From UBA965 sp040396955 (GTDB lineage: Bacteria > Chloroflexota > Chloroflexia > Chloroflexales > Roseiflexaceae), in contig JBBAWX010000002.1 of assembly GCA_040396955.1 (NCBI GenBank), positions 173,512 to 237,511 of the forward strand: a stretch of DNA of 64,000 nucleotides. Reading direction: 5' to 3'. Positions 9,424-17,413 of the stretch are shown piece by piece. The position numbers were made by a program, and so were the translations under genes. Under the pieces are notes generated by a model. That model was given only the letters and a program-made list of their open reading frames with translations, was not told where the DNA came from and did not search any database. The stretch's first letter is position 1; the number at the start of each line of letters is the position of its first letter.

Positions 9424-10365
9424 ATGCCACGCTATCGTATTTTGTCGTTTGACGGTGGAGGAATCTTGGGCGTCTTGACGCTCGTGTTGCTCGAACGCAT
9501 CGTGCAGGAATTCCCCACGTTCATCAAGCAGGCGGATTTGGTGGCGGGCACCTCTACTGGCGGCATCATCGCCCTCGGGTTGGCGCACGGCATGCACCCC
9601 CGCGACATTCGCGCCTTGTACGAACAAAAGGGGCGGGTCATCTTCCAGGATTCGTGGCTCGACGATGCGTTTGATTTGGGCAACATTGTCGGGGCCAACT
9701 ACGACAATCGTGGCCTCGAGAGCGAGCTCAAACGGGTGTTCGGTGATACCAAGTTGGGTGATTTGGCACAGCAAGTGCTCATCCCTGCCTTTGATCTCGA
9801 CAACGGCTCACCCGACCCGAGGCGCCGCATGTGGGCGGCCAAGTTTTTTTCCAACATGGGGGGCGTCTACGGCGATTATGAGGTGCCCGTCTACAAGGTT
9901 GCCCTGTACACGAGCGCCGCTCCCACCTATTTCCCCGTCTATGAGGGGTACATCGATGGCGGAGTCGTAGCAAATAATCCGAGTGTGGCGGCCATTGCCC
10001 ATGCTCTCGACAGTCGCAAACAAACGGCGGCTCCCACCGTTGACCAGATTGCTCTGTGCTCGCTGGGCTCCGGGCATTCGTTGCACCACATCAGCGGCAA
10101 CCGCCTTGATTGGGGCTATGCGCAGTGGGCGCGACCGCTCGTGAACATCCTCATCAACGGGGTGATGGGGGTGGCCGACTATCAGTGCCGACAATTTTTG
10201 CGTGACCGCTATTGGCGCCTGAACCCGATATTTCCGCCCGGGGTTGACATTCCAATCGACGGAGTTGATCAGGTGGGCAAACTCATTGAAATTGCGCGTG
10301 GGGTCGACCTGCACGAAACCCTGCTCTGGATTGATCGCACCTGGATGACTCCCAAGCAGTCATGA
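9424..10365 (+). CDS. Patatin-like phospholipase, 313 aa
   Basis: Lipid acyl hydrolase with the Ser-Asp dyad of the patatin family. The Gly-rich oxyanion motif DGGGILG is at 10-16, the nucleophile elbow GTSTG at 42-46 (Ser44), and the DGG motif at 178-180 (catalytic Asp178) followed by VVANNP. There is no signal peptide or membrane helix, so it is probably cytoplasmic. It starts 26 bp after zwf with an AGAGG ribosome site and may share its transcript. The arrangement resembles plant-type patatins and the CapV branch, but no nucleotidyltransferase or other anti-phage partner lies next to it, so a housekeeping lipid role is the simpler reading. Confidence 0.92.
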   Translation: MPRYRILSFDGGGILGVLTLVLLERIVQEFPTFIKQADLVAGTSTGGIIALGLAHGMHPRDIRALYEQKGRVIFQDSWLDDAFDLGNIVGANYDNRGLESELKRVFGDTKLGDLAQQVLIPAFDLDNGSPDPRRRMWAAKFFSNMGGVYGDYEVPVYKVALYTSAAPTYFPVYEGYIDGGVVANNPSVAAIAHALDSRKQTAAPTVDQIALCSLGSGHSLHHISGNRLDWGYAQWARPLVNILINGVMGVADYQCRQFLRDRYWRLNPIFPPGVDIPIDGVDQVGKLIEIARGVDLHETLLWIDRTWMTPKQS

Positions 10366-10406
10366 CCGACACACGGGCAATCGGTGAGGGCTCCACGCCC
10401 CGGCTT

Positions 10407-10664
10407 TTAGGCGCTCCACAGCGTCCGCACAACCTGAAAAATCTGCCATGCGGTGAGCAGGGCAAGTGTGGCAGGCAGGCTGGCAACGACAATCACGTAG
10501 AGAATGCTCCCGATTTGCTGCGCGCGTGGTAGCTGCATGATCTGCATCCGCGCGCGTAGCCGTGTGCGGATGGTGTGCTGGATGCCGTTGATAATCAACA
10601 GCCCGAGAGCTGCAAAAACCAGCGCGGCTGCCAGCGCAATGAGGATGCCAATCATCATCATCAT
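10407..10664 (-). CDS. Small membrane protein, 85 aa
   Basis: Unrecognised protein with two hydrophobic helices: IGILIALAAALVFAALGLLII at the N-terminus and a second near residues 52-75. A basic stretch (RTRLRARMQ) lies between them, suggesting a hairpin with a cytoplasmic positive loop. The ATG at 10664 (first of four consecutive Met codons) overlaps the TGA of the upstream flippase-like gene as ATGA, and CCAAGGAG sits 8 nt upstream. A longer reading to 10733 exists, but it is internal to the upstream gene and less likely. Coupling suggests an accessory role for the upstream membrane protein. Confidence 0.7.
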   Translation of the reverse strand: MMMMIGILIALAAALVFAALGLLIINGIQHTIRTRLRARMQIMQLPRAQQIGSILYVIVVASLPATLALLTAWQIFQVVRTLWSA

Positions 10665-11671
10665 TGTGTGGACTCCTTGGGCGTACGGGTCAAAATCCGA
10701 TAAAAAAGTGCGCCGAGTGGCAACATTAACCAAAAACTGAGCAATCGGAACAAAATGGCCGAGCTGAGTGCTCCTTGGAGTGGTACCCCCTGGAGATGCA
10801 GTGTAAACGCCAATGCCGCTTCAACGGCGCCACCACCACCCGGTAGTAGCGTGAACAAACTGACAATCAACGACATTCCATATGCCGATAGTACGTGCAA
10901 GTAGGAGACGTCGATACGAATGCTGTGAAACAGCGCGGTGAGCGCTAACGCATGAAACACAAAAATCATCATCTGGAGCAACATGATGCGTACAAACTTC
11001 CACGGTTGTGCGGCAAAAATGGCCCGACTATCGGAGATCTCACCGACCAACACCTCTAAGGATTTGGGGTCCCACTCGATGCCGATACGGGTGAGAAGCC
11101 GGCGTACCCCGTACAACCAACGCACAATGGTGTCGCTGGGGCGGGTCACAATGACCACGAGCACAAACGCAACGACCACCGTCAGGAGCACCGAAATGAC
11201 AATGGGTGTGCTTGCCGTAAAATCTGCGGTCAATGACAAGTACAGCAGACCGAGGCTGAACATGGTCAATGCGGCGCCGTTCCAACTCAGCAGTTCGGTA
11301 CCGGCAACCACGGCCACACTGCCACTCGGGAAGCCACGTTTGCGGAGCGCCGCCACCAAAAAGGCGTAGGCCGCCACACTCCCCATCGGTACCGTCTGAT
11401 TGAGCAAAATGCCCACTACGGCCGTGCCGATGAGCCAGTGCAGTTGCTCACGGTGCCCGAGTGACTCTAGCACTAATCCGTAGATGACCCCGGCACAGAT
11501 GAAACCACAGACGACCATGGCAAATGCCCCAGCCACCCACCAGATGTTGGCGGTCTGGAGCAAATGAAAGGCTGCTACGATTTCGGCACGGGTATGGTAT
11601 GCCAACCATACTACCAGCGCAATCAAGAGCGCACTAATGACAAATGACCACGAAAAACGACGCTTTGCCAT
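10661..11671 (-). CDS. YbhN/UPF0104-family membrane protein (lysylphosphatidylglycerol synthase TM-domain family)
   Basis: Polytopic membrane protein of about 336 residues with roughly eight helices. It contains the motif region NQTVPMGSVAAYAFLVAAL and, near the C-terminus, LLPGGGGAVEAALAFTL, both typical of the family that includes AglD, YbhN and the flippase part of MprF. The lysyl-transferase domain of MprF is absent. Members are thought to move or scramble lipids or lipid-linked sugars. ATG at 11671 is preferred over the upstream GTG at 11686, though neither has a good ribosome site. The downstream small membrane gene overlaps it by 4 nt. Confidence 0.85.
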   Translation of the reverse strand: MAKRRFSWSFVISALLIALVVWLAYHTRAEIVAAFHLLQTANIWWVAGAFAMVVCGFICAGVIYGLVLESLGHREQLHWLIGTAVVGILLNQTVPMGSVAAYAFLVAALRKRGFPSGSVAVVAGTELLSWNGAALTMFSLGLLYLSLTADFTASTPIVISVLLTVVVAFVLVVIVTRPSDTIVRWLYGVRRLLTRIGIEWDPKSLEVLVGEISDSRAIFAAQPWKFVRIMLLQMMIFVFHALALTALFHSIRIDVSYLHVLSAYGMSLIVSLFTLLPGGGGAVEAALAFTLHLQGVPLQGALSSAILFRLLSFWLMLPLGALFYRILTRTPKESTQ

Positions 11672-11757
11672 GAAAATCCGTTTCACACGGGATGAGAAAC
11701 CCTGTGGAGTATCATACCATACGGCATCAGAGGCGCGAGATGACTATCAAATGACTA

Positions 11758-12579
11758 TCAGTCGGTGTGTTGATGCCCATGTCCTACATGCGTGTGGGCA
11801 TGACTATGTGCGATACCGTTGTGGAAGTGATGGTGTGCATGCACCAGATTGGCATCAAAGAGCAGATCATGGTTGCGTAGGAGTCGCCGTGGCTCGTCGT
11901 GTGCCACAATCACTCCCTGCTTGAAGATGTAGGCGTCGTCGGCAATATCGGGCACCGTGTCGAGGTCGTGCGTGGCCACCACCACCGTCTTGTTGCTGTT
12001 GCCCCACTCGACCAGGAAATCCACCACCCGGCTCTGGCTCTTGGGGTCAAGCGCCGCCGTCGGCTCATCAAGCAAAATCACCTCTGGATCTAGTACCAAC
12101 ACCGAGGCAATTGCTACGCGCTTTTTTTCCCCGCCCGACAGACGGTGTGGCGCACGATCGCGCAGGTGACTGATTTCGAGCAGATCCAGTGTGTCGGCTA
12201 CTGCCTGCTTGATGCGTGCCGGCTCCCAACGCAACTGGAGCGGACCAAAGGCGACTTCGTCGAAAACCGTGGGGTTGAACAACTGCACATCCGGGTTTTG
12301 AAAGACAAAGGCTACCCGTTTGCGAAACGTGTGCGCAAATTCCTCTTCCATGAGGTGGGCCTCGTCGAGCGGATGTCCGAAGGCCTCGACCCGCCCCGCC
12401 TGTGGGAAGTAGAGACCGTCTAGGATGCGGAGCAGGGTCGATTTCCCTGATCCGTTGGCCCCCATAATCGCGACGCGTTGACCAGCCTGGATTGTCAGTG
12501 ATACCCCGTTCAATGCCGGGCTAGATTGGGTGTTGCTGTAGGCATACACGACGTCGTGAAGAGAAAAAATCGGTTGCAT
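11758..12579 (-). CDS. cbiO: Cobalt/nickel ECF transporter ATPase CbiO with His-rich tail
   Basis: Energising ATPase of the CbiMNQO-type energy-coupling-factor importer. Walker A GANGSGKST is at residues 40-48, LSGGEKKRVAIA at about 147, and Walker B VILLDEPTAALD follows. The last 28 residues contain 12 His, a likely metal-binding tail that supports a Co or Ni substrate. The ATG at 12579 is chosen because AGGAG lies 7 nt upstream; the reading frame extends to 12606 without support. It begins 10 bp after the stop of cbiQ. Length 273 aa is normal once the tail is included. Confidence 0.92.
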   Translation of the reverse strand: MQPIFSLHDVVYAYSNTQSSPALNGVSLTIQAGQRVAIMGANGSGKSTLLRILDGLYFPQAGRVEAFGHPLDEAHLMEEEFAHTFRKRVAFVFQNPDVQLFNPTVFDEVAFGPLQLRWEPARIKQAVADTLDLLEISHLRDRAPHRLSGGEKKRVAIASVLVLDPEVILLDEPTAALDPKSQSRVVDFLVEWGNSNKTVVVATHDLDTVPDIADDAYIFKQGVIVAHDEPRRLLRNHDLLFDANLVHAHHHFHNGIAHSHAHTHVGHGHQHTD

Positions 12580-12589
12580 GAGGGCACTC

Positions 12590-13435
12590 CTAGCTGGTAC
12601 TGCCAAGCCATAATCCGGTTATCACAAAAATGGCCACCAGCGGGATTGCAATTGCATCACGCCAGCTTAATTGAAATGTATCGAGGGTGTAGACGTCGCC
12701 TCGATAGCCACGGGCCTGCATGGCCAAATAGACGTCGTTGCTGAGTTGCATACTTTTGCTGAGTAAGACGCCGACGGTGGCTGCCGCCAAACGCCGGGCA
12801 TCGGCTCCGGGTAACGTGCCGACGATGCGGCTCTGGCGTGCCTCAAACATGTCGCTCGCCGATTGAAGCATCAAGAAGATGTAGCGGTACGTCATCCCCA
12901 AAATCACCACCACCAGGGCTGGAATGCCAATACTCCGCATCGCTTTCAAGACGTGCATCCACGGAGTGGTCATAATCAACAAAAATGATAGGGTGATACT
13001 CACTTCGGAGCGTAAGAGCAAAAATGACGCACTGCGCAATCCCGTGCTTGTCACATTCCAGCCGAGGAATGGAATCTGTGCCAGGATTGGACCCGGCGTA
13101 ATAAAAATGGCAGGTGCCGCAATCAGCCCACTGAATACAGCCATGCCGACCCAGATGTTGAAAAACGAGCGAATGGGAATGCGTGACCAGAACGCCAAAA
13201 TGACCGCAACAATGGCCACCGTGGCGATGATATCGAGACGCCGCGCCGCCGCCGCCACCAAAATAATGCTCAACGTGCCGATGAACTTGACGCGGGGGTC
13301 AAGGCGCTGGAGCATGCCAGCTTGCTCTGAGAGTTGCTCGGCGTACAACGAACGCTCCATCGTCTCACCAAGACCGTCGATGGTGCGCTGAATGAACGTG
13401 CCGCGTTTTTTGCCGTGATGTGCCTCACCGGCCAT
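12590..13435 (-). CDS. cbiQ: ECF transporter transmembrane protein CbiQ
   Basis: Membrane scaffold of the cobalt importer, coupling CbiM to CbiO. It has 281 residues with about five to six helices. The Ala-Arg-Gly coupling motifs are near the C-terminus (SRIVGTLPGADARRLAAATVG and MQARGYRGD), as in CbiQ/EcfT proteins. The N-terminal YAEQLSEQAGMLQRLDPRVKF stretch matches the start of the CbiQ domain. ACTCCTTGCG upstream reads as a good SD on the minus strand. It lies between cbiM and cbiO in the order M-Q-O. Confidence 0.92.
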   Translation of the reverse strand: MAGEAHHGKKRGTFIQRTIDGLGETMERSLYAEQLSEQAGMLQRLDPRVKFIGTLSIILVAAAARRLDIIATVAIVAVILAFWSRIPIRSFFNIWVGMAVFSGLIAAPAIFITPGPILAQIPFLGWNVTSTGLRSASFLLLRSEVSITLSFLLIMTTPWMHVLKAMRSIGIPALVVVILGMTYRYIFLMLQSASDMFEARQSRIVGTLPGADARRLAAATVGVLLSKSMQLSNDVYLAMQARGYRGDVYTLDTFQLSWRDAIAIPLVAIFVITGLWLGSTS

Positions 13436-13549
13436 GATGACTCCTTGCGTGTGTTGCCGTTTGATGAAATCACAGGGGCATCAGCGTAAACCATACGGTC
13501 ACGTGAATGCCCCTGTGCGAAGATGTGTGCAAAAATGGGGAGCAGTGTG

Positions 13550-14620
13550 TTAACTGGCGCTTGGATGATCTTTGCGTAACCGCTCACTGATAAAGCCGTA
13601 GATTGCCATCGTCAAGATGACCAGCCCGATGCCCATCAGCGCTGAGAAAATATAGCCGACTTGCTCGTGTGAGATGAACGGTACCGCGTAATCGGGGATG
13701 GGTGCCGCCCAGAGTTGGCTCCACCACTCGAGCCCGGCTGGCGTGGCTGTAGGCGCACTCGCCCCCAACGACGCTTCCGTGATTGCTTGGCGGGCTACCG
13801 GGTCTGCGAATTCCTCCGCACTCCATTCACCCCACGCCGTGCCGGCTGCAATTAGCCCGAGCGGTGACAAGACCATCAACAAGGCGACAACCACCCACAT
13901 CCGCCGAGTGCCACCCCAACCTGCCTGAGATGCCTGGTTGAATGATGCTTGCCAGGTCAACAATGAGACGTCGTTGCGCTGCAAGTAGGCGACCACACCG
14001 GCGGTCACAAAGAGCTCGGCGAACCCGGCAATGCCGAGATGCCCGATCATCATGGCCGGGATGGCGACTTCGAGACCGTAGGGCGCATACAAAGGTGTGC
14101 CACCTGCATCCGTGAAGAGCAACGGCTGTATGCCGAATTGGATGGCAGTCACGAATGCGGCGACATTGATGGATGCATAGCCGGCGATACCGGCGGCAAC
14201 CATGCGTCGTGTCGAAGTGACCGCACTCTGGCCGGCAATCGCCTGATAGACCCAGTGCGCTACCAATGACCCTACGATGGCGATGTTGAAGGCGTTGGCA
14301 CCGATAGCCAAAATACCGCCGTCACCAAAAAAAATGGCTTGAATGGCCAACGCGATCGATACCGATATCATCGCTCCCCACGGCCCGAGCACGATGGCTG
14401 CAATCGCCGCCCCTGTGGCGTGCCCCGTGGTGCCACCCGGCAATGGTAAATTAAACATCATGATGACAAATGAAAATGCGGCAAATACCGACAACATGGG
14501 AACCATACGGGAACTCAGCATGCGCTTGACGCGCTTGCCGGCAATGTACCAAAATGGTGCTGCGGCAGCATAGAGTGCGGCACACGTGCTCGGACTCAAG
14601 TACCCCTCAGGAATGTGCAT
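13550..14620 (-). CDS. cbiM: Cobalt ECF substrate-binding protein CbiM fused to PDGLE/CbiN-like domain
   Basis: Substrate-capture component of the cobalt importer. The mature start MHIPEGYLSP places the metal-binding His right after Met, the CbiM/NikM hallmark (Met1-His2 N-terminal hook). That, with GGAGAGGA upstream, fixes the ATG at 14620. Residues 1-215 are CbiM with six or seven helices. Residues 240-356 add two more helices flanking an extracytoplasmic stretch (GEWSAEEF), the CbiN/PDGLE-type component. The fusion explains why no separate cbiN is found. No cobalamin riboswitch is visible in the 116-bp gap upstream. Confidence 0.92.
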   Translation of the reverse strand: MHIPEGYLSPSTCAALYAAAAPFWYIAGKRVKRMLSSRMVPMLSVFAAFSFVIMMFNLPLPGGTTGHATGAAIAAIVLGPWGAMISVSIALAIQAIFFGDGGILAIGANAFNIAIVGSLVAHWVYQAIAGQSAVTSTRRMVAAGIAGYASINVAAFVTAIQFGIQPLLFTDAGGTPLYAPYGLEVAIPAMMIGHLGIAGFAELFVTAGVVAYLQRNDVSLLTWQASFNQASQAGWGGTRRMWVVVALLMVLSPLGLIAAGTAWGEWSAEEFADPVARQAITEASLGASAPTATPAGLEWWSQLWAAPIPDYAVPFISHEQVGYIFSALMGIGLVILTMAIYGFISERLRKDHPSAS

Positions 14621-14669
14621 GGTGGAATCCTCTCCGTGACAACCAGTAGTGACAGTAGTGATTTTTGAT

Positions 14670-14705
14670 AAAAACCCGACGCCTATGCTTACGCATGGCG
14701 CCGGG
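14670..14705 (-). terminator. Rho-independent terminator after GNAT gene
   Basis: On the minus strand the hairpin has arms CCCGGCGCCATGC and GCATAGGCGTCGGG around a GTAA loop, followed at once by TTTTT. It separates the GNAT gene from the cbi operon. Confidence 0.8.
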
Positions 14706-14736
14706 TTGTGGATGTACGCAAGTGGTTGGTTGCTGG

Positions 14737-15222
14737 TTAGCAGAGCAGTTTTTCGACGATGACGACATCCCGCCATACCCCGTCGAGTTGGGCGTGCCGC
14801 TCGTAGATACCTACCTCGCGGAAGCCGATGGTGGCCAATAATGCCCGACTTGCGGTGTTTTCAACGAAGACCCGTGATACGAGCTTCCAAAACCCCTGAG
14901 TCGTTGCCGCTGTGCACAACGCCCGCATGACCGCAGATCCGGCGCCTCGCCCGCGCCAATCCCGTTCCACATACACACTAAATTCGGCAATACCGGCGTA
15001 GCACTCACGGGCGCGGTAGAGCGAGGTTCCTGCAAAGGCGACCACGGTATCATCATGGCAGGCTACCACCCACGGGTGCGTGGTTGATGTGAGCGAGGCC
15101 CGCACGTCATCACTCCCCCGGAGCTTGGTCTCAAAGGTGGCGATGCGGTCGCTGATGCCCTGATTGTAAATGGCACAGATGGCGTCAGCATCCTGTGTGT
15201 GTGCTATGCGGGTCGCATACAT
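14737..15222 (-). CDS. GNAT N-acetyltransferase, phosphinothricin-acetyltransferase-like
   Basis: 161-residue acetyl-CoA-dependent N-acetyltransferase. The conserved A motif is ERDWRGRGAGSAVM (about residues 88-101), preceded by EFSVYV. The tail ERHAQLDGVWRDVVIVEKLL is typical of the Pat/YncA/MnaT branch acting on phosphinothricin, Met sulfone or similar small amino compounds. It is preceded by a DinB gene 11 bp upstream and followed by a strong terminator, so it ends an operon. The substrate is not determinable. Confidence 0.88.
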   Translation of the reverse strand: MYATRIAHTQDADAICAIYNQGISDRIATFETKLRGSDDVRASLTSTTHPWVVACHDDTVVAFAGTSLYRARECYAGIAEFSVYVERDWRGRGAGSAVMRALCTAATTQGFWKLVSRVFVENTASRALLATIGFREVGIYERHAQLDGVWRDVVIVEKLLC

Positions 15223-15233
15223 GTGTGGGACTC

Positions 15234-15713
15234 CTAGGCGGTGTGGGTTGCGTATGCTGCCAGATTGGCCTGTATCTGTTGCCAGTGTACGTCGTCGTGA
15301 TTGACGAGGATTTCGATGAGTTGTACGACCGTGATGGTACCAAATTTGGCGTGTTGCGCCGTGCGCACCAATTCGTCGGCCTCAAGGGTGCTCAATCCGT
15401 CCACGGTCAACTGTCGGCGTTCGCGGTACGTGGCTAACAGGGTGGCGAGATCCTGGCTGTGGTATTGCTTGGCAGTCACCACTGCATCCGGTTGAAATGC
15501 GGCAAATGCCGGGTTGTCACTCTCGAGCATGCTGTTGATGCGCTCACCGTAGAGCTCGTCGATGTCGATGAAGTGCCCCACAATCTCACGAATGGACCAC
15601 TCGTTGGTGGCCGGTTTGTAGCTGGATTGGGCCGCATCGACGGTGCTCAGAAACTGCACCAGGCGCTCTTCAAATTGTTGTAACCGCTCGACAAGCTGGC
15701 GAATCTCTGCCAT
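15234..15713 (-). CDS. DinB/YfiT-family protein, 159 aa
   Basis: Four-helix-bundle DinB-like protein. The metal-ligand His residues are visible in IVGHFIDIDE (about residue 46) and in NHDDVHWQQI near the C-terminus, where two His are close together. Family members are metal-dependent thiol S-transferases or hydrolases. Another DinB gene lies 21 bp upstream and a GNAT gene 11 bp downstream on the same strand, suggesting a small detoxification cluster. The specific thiol and substrate are unknown. Confidence 0.85.
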   Translation of the reverse strand: MAEIRQLVERLQQFEERLVQFLSTVDAAQSSYKPATNEWSIREIVGHFIDIDELYGERINSMLESDNPAFAAFQPDAVVTAKQYHSQDLATLLATYRERRQLTVDGLSTLEADELVRTAQHAKFGTITVVQLIEILVNHDDVHWQQIQANLAAYATHTA

Positions 15714-15734
15714 GGGAATCGTACTCCTGACGTA

Positions 15735-16211
15735 TTATCGGATTCCATTGTATTGACGAATGACGGCACTGATTTGTGCGTAATGCAGGTAATCGTGCTT
15801 GGCAAGATATGCGACAATGAACCCCACCGTCCATAATCCGTAGTCGCCATGCCAGCCGCGCCGTTGTAGGTGATGCGGGCGCAGAGTGCCCAGCCATGTG
15901 AGGGTGGTCTGCCGCTCTGCACTGAGTGTGCGCCAGAGTGCCCACACGTCGGCATGCTGATATCCGTTGCGTACCACGGCCGCATCTTGGTCGTAGGGCA
16001 CAATCGTCGGATTATCGGCGGCACAGAGCAGTTGCATGCGCGCCCTGAGCAGTTGCTCGGTGTCGATGAGATGCCCCACGTTTTCGACGACCGACCACTC
16101 GTGGGGTGTTGGACGAAAGGTCAAGACCGCCGGTGTGAGTGAGAAGACCAGCGTGCGCAGGTAGGCCTGGGCATGGCGCAGACTATCAATCTGGGTGACG
16201 AGCGTGTGCAT
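15735..16211 (-). CDS. DinB-family protein, 158 aa
   Basis: Second DinB-like four-helix protein of this cluster. VENVGHLIDTEQ carries the first ligand His, and AKHDYLHYAQI near the C-terminus carries the second pair. The ATG at 16211 follows GGAG by 9 nt. The open frame reaches 16286, but this overlaps the dehydratase gene. Its resemblance to the next DinB gene suggests an old duplication (both have GHxIDxxxLxxxR and xHDxxHxxQI patterns). Confidence 0.83.
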   Translation of the reverse strand: MHTLVTQIDSLRHAQAYLRTLVFSLTPAVLTFRPTPHEWSVVENVGHLIDTEQLLRARMQLLCAADNPTIVPYDQDAAVVRNGYQHADVWALWRTLSAERQTTLTWLGTLRPHHLQRRGWHGDYGLWTVGFIVAYLAKHDYLHYAQISAVIRQYNGIR

Positions 16212-16224
16212 CGAGGCTTCTCCG

Positions 16225-17196
16225 TTAATCGCGAACGTGCTGTTGATAACTGTCAAAGACACTCCCCGCTGCCGCATTGCCCCCACAAATGAGAGCCACA
16301 GGGTGTTGAAAGCGGCTCAGATCGACCAAGCCGGCCTGAATGGCCGCAATACTTGCCGCCCCCGATGGCTCGACGAGTTGGTTGGCCTCCTGCCAGAGCC
16401 AGCGCATGGCCGTGAGCATCTGCGTGTCACTGACCAGTACAATCTCGCTGACGGCGGCTTGTGTGAGTGCGAGTGTGGCCGCACTGACCATGCGTGGTGA
16501 CAGCGTGTCGGCAAAGGTGGCTACGGTGGTCAGCGGTGTGAGTGCCCCGTGCTCGATGCTGTGCTTCATGCTCGGTGCACCCGTCGGCTCGACCCCAATG
16601 ATGGTGGCCTGTGGACGCCGTTGTTTGATGGCTGTGGCCACTCCCGAGATTAGCCCGCCCCCGCCAATGGCCACGATGAATGCATCGGCATCGGGGAGGT
16701 CGGCGAGCATCTCGAGACCCACGGTGCCTTGCCCGGCAATGGTCTGCTCCGCCTCAAAAGAATGCACGTAGGGGATGCCCTGTGCGGTCGCATAGGCGGT
16801 GGCGGCTTCGTGCGCATCATCCCAGACCGCTCCGTGTCGTACCACGTGCGCGCCCCAGGTCGCAATCCGTGCCTCGCGGTCGGCAGTTGCGCGCTCGGGC
16901 AGGTAGACGGTGGCCGGGCAACCGAGACGCCAAGCAGCATAGGCCAACGCTACCCCGTGGTTGCCGCCTGAGGCGGTACAGACCCCGCGCTGACGCTGCG
17001 CTGGCGTGAGCTGTAACAAGGTGTTGAATGCACCCCGTACCTTGAATGAACCGGTCACCTGTAGGTTTTCGAGCTTGAGCGTGAGCCGTGGATGATACTC
17101 TCCACGCAGACTGGGCACAGGTAATAGTGGTGTGTGCCGGATGTACGGTCGGATGCGCTCGAGCGCATCATCAAAGGTACGATTCGCTATGTGCAT
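16225..17196 (-). CDS. Threonine/serine dehydratase-like PLP enzyme, 322 aa
   Basis: Fold-type II PLP enzyme of the threonine/serine ammonia-lyase family. The PLP Lys is in GSFKVRGAFN (about residue 50), and the phosphate-binding Gly loop is VAIGGGGLISG (about 172-182). There is no C-terminal ACT regulatory domain, unlike the longer ilvA at 48897-50123, so this is a catabolic-type or serine-racemase-like enzyme. The ATG at 17196 is supported by GAGGGAG upstream. It precedes the DinB genes on the same strand and diverges from the SDR gene across an AT-rich palindrome. Confidence 0.85.
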   Translation of the reverse strand: MHIANRTFDDALERIRPYIRHTPLLPVPSLRGEYHPRLTLKLENLQVTGSFKVRGAFNTLLQLTPAQRQRGVCTASGGNHGVALAYAAWRLGCPATVYLPERATADREARIATWGAHVVRHGAVWDDAHEAATAYATAQGIPYVHSFEAEQTIAGQGTVGLEMLADLPDADAFIVAIGGGGLISGVATAIKQRRPQATIIGVEPTGAPSMKHSIEHGALTPLTTVATFADTLSPRMVSAATLALTQAAVSEIVLVSDTQMLTAMRWLWQEANQLVEPSGAASIAAIQAGLVDLSRFQHPVALICGGNAAAGSVFDSYQQHVRD

Positions 17197-17223
17197 GGCA
17201 ACTCCCTCTCTCTGTAGCTCCAA

Positions 17224-17413
17224 TTATACCGATTTATGGAGCTGTGTAGTAGACATTTCACCGGCAGAGCATGCCTTTTGGGCGAAATTGTACGGCGTAT
17301 TATTTCAAATACATTTTAATAATTAAAATTCATTTGAAATATATGCACTATACACAATGGGAGGTGTACACTAGTGCAATATGTACGGGTATAGAGAGTG
17401 GAAGGGGCAACGC
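17224..17413. promoter_or_regulatory. Divergent intergenic region with large AT-rich palindrome
   Basis: Between the dehydratase (minus) and SDR (plus) genes, 17302-17340 holds an inverted repeat with 19-bp arms. ATTTCAAATACATTTTAAT pairs with ATTAAAATTCATTTGAAAT with two mismatches around a single-base centre. A weaker dyad, TGCACTATACAC with GTGTACACTAGTGCA, follows at about 17344-17377. The surroundings are GC-rich, so the AT block stands out. It may be an operator or promoter pair. No recognised regulator site matches. Confidence 0.55.

Noticed and set aside
9424..10365. Patatin as effector of a CBASS-type anti-phage system
   Set aside because: No cyclic-nucleotide synthase or accessory defence gene nearby; its neighbours are zwf and membrane genes.
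14621..14736. Cobalamin riboswitch upstream of cbiM
   Set aside because: The gap is only 116 bp and is filled by a terminator hairpin; no B12-box-like sequence was seen.
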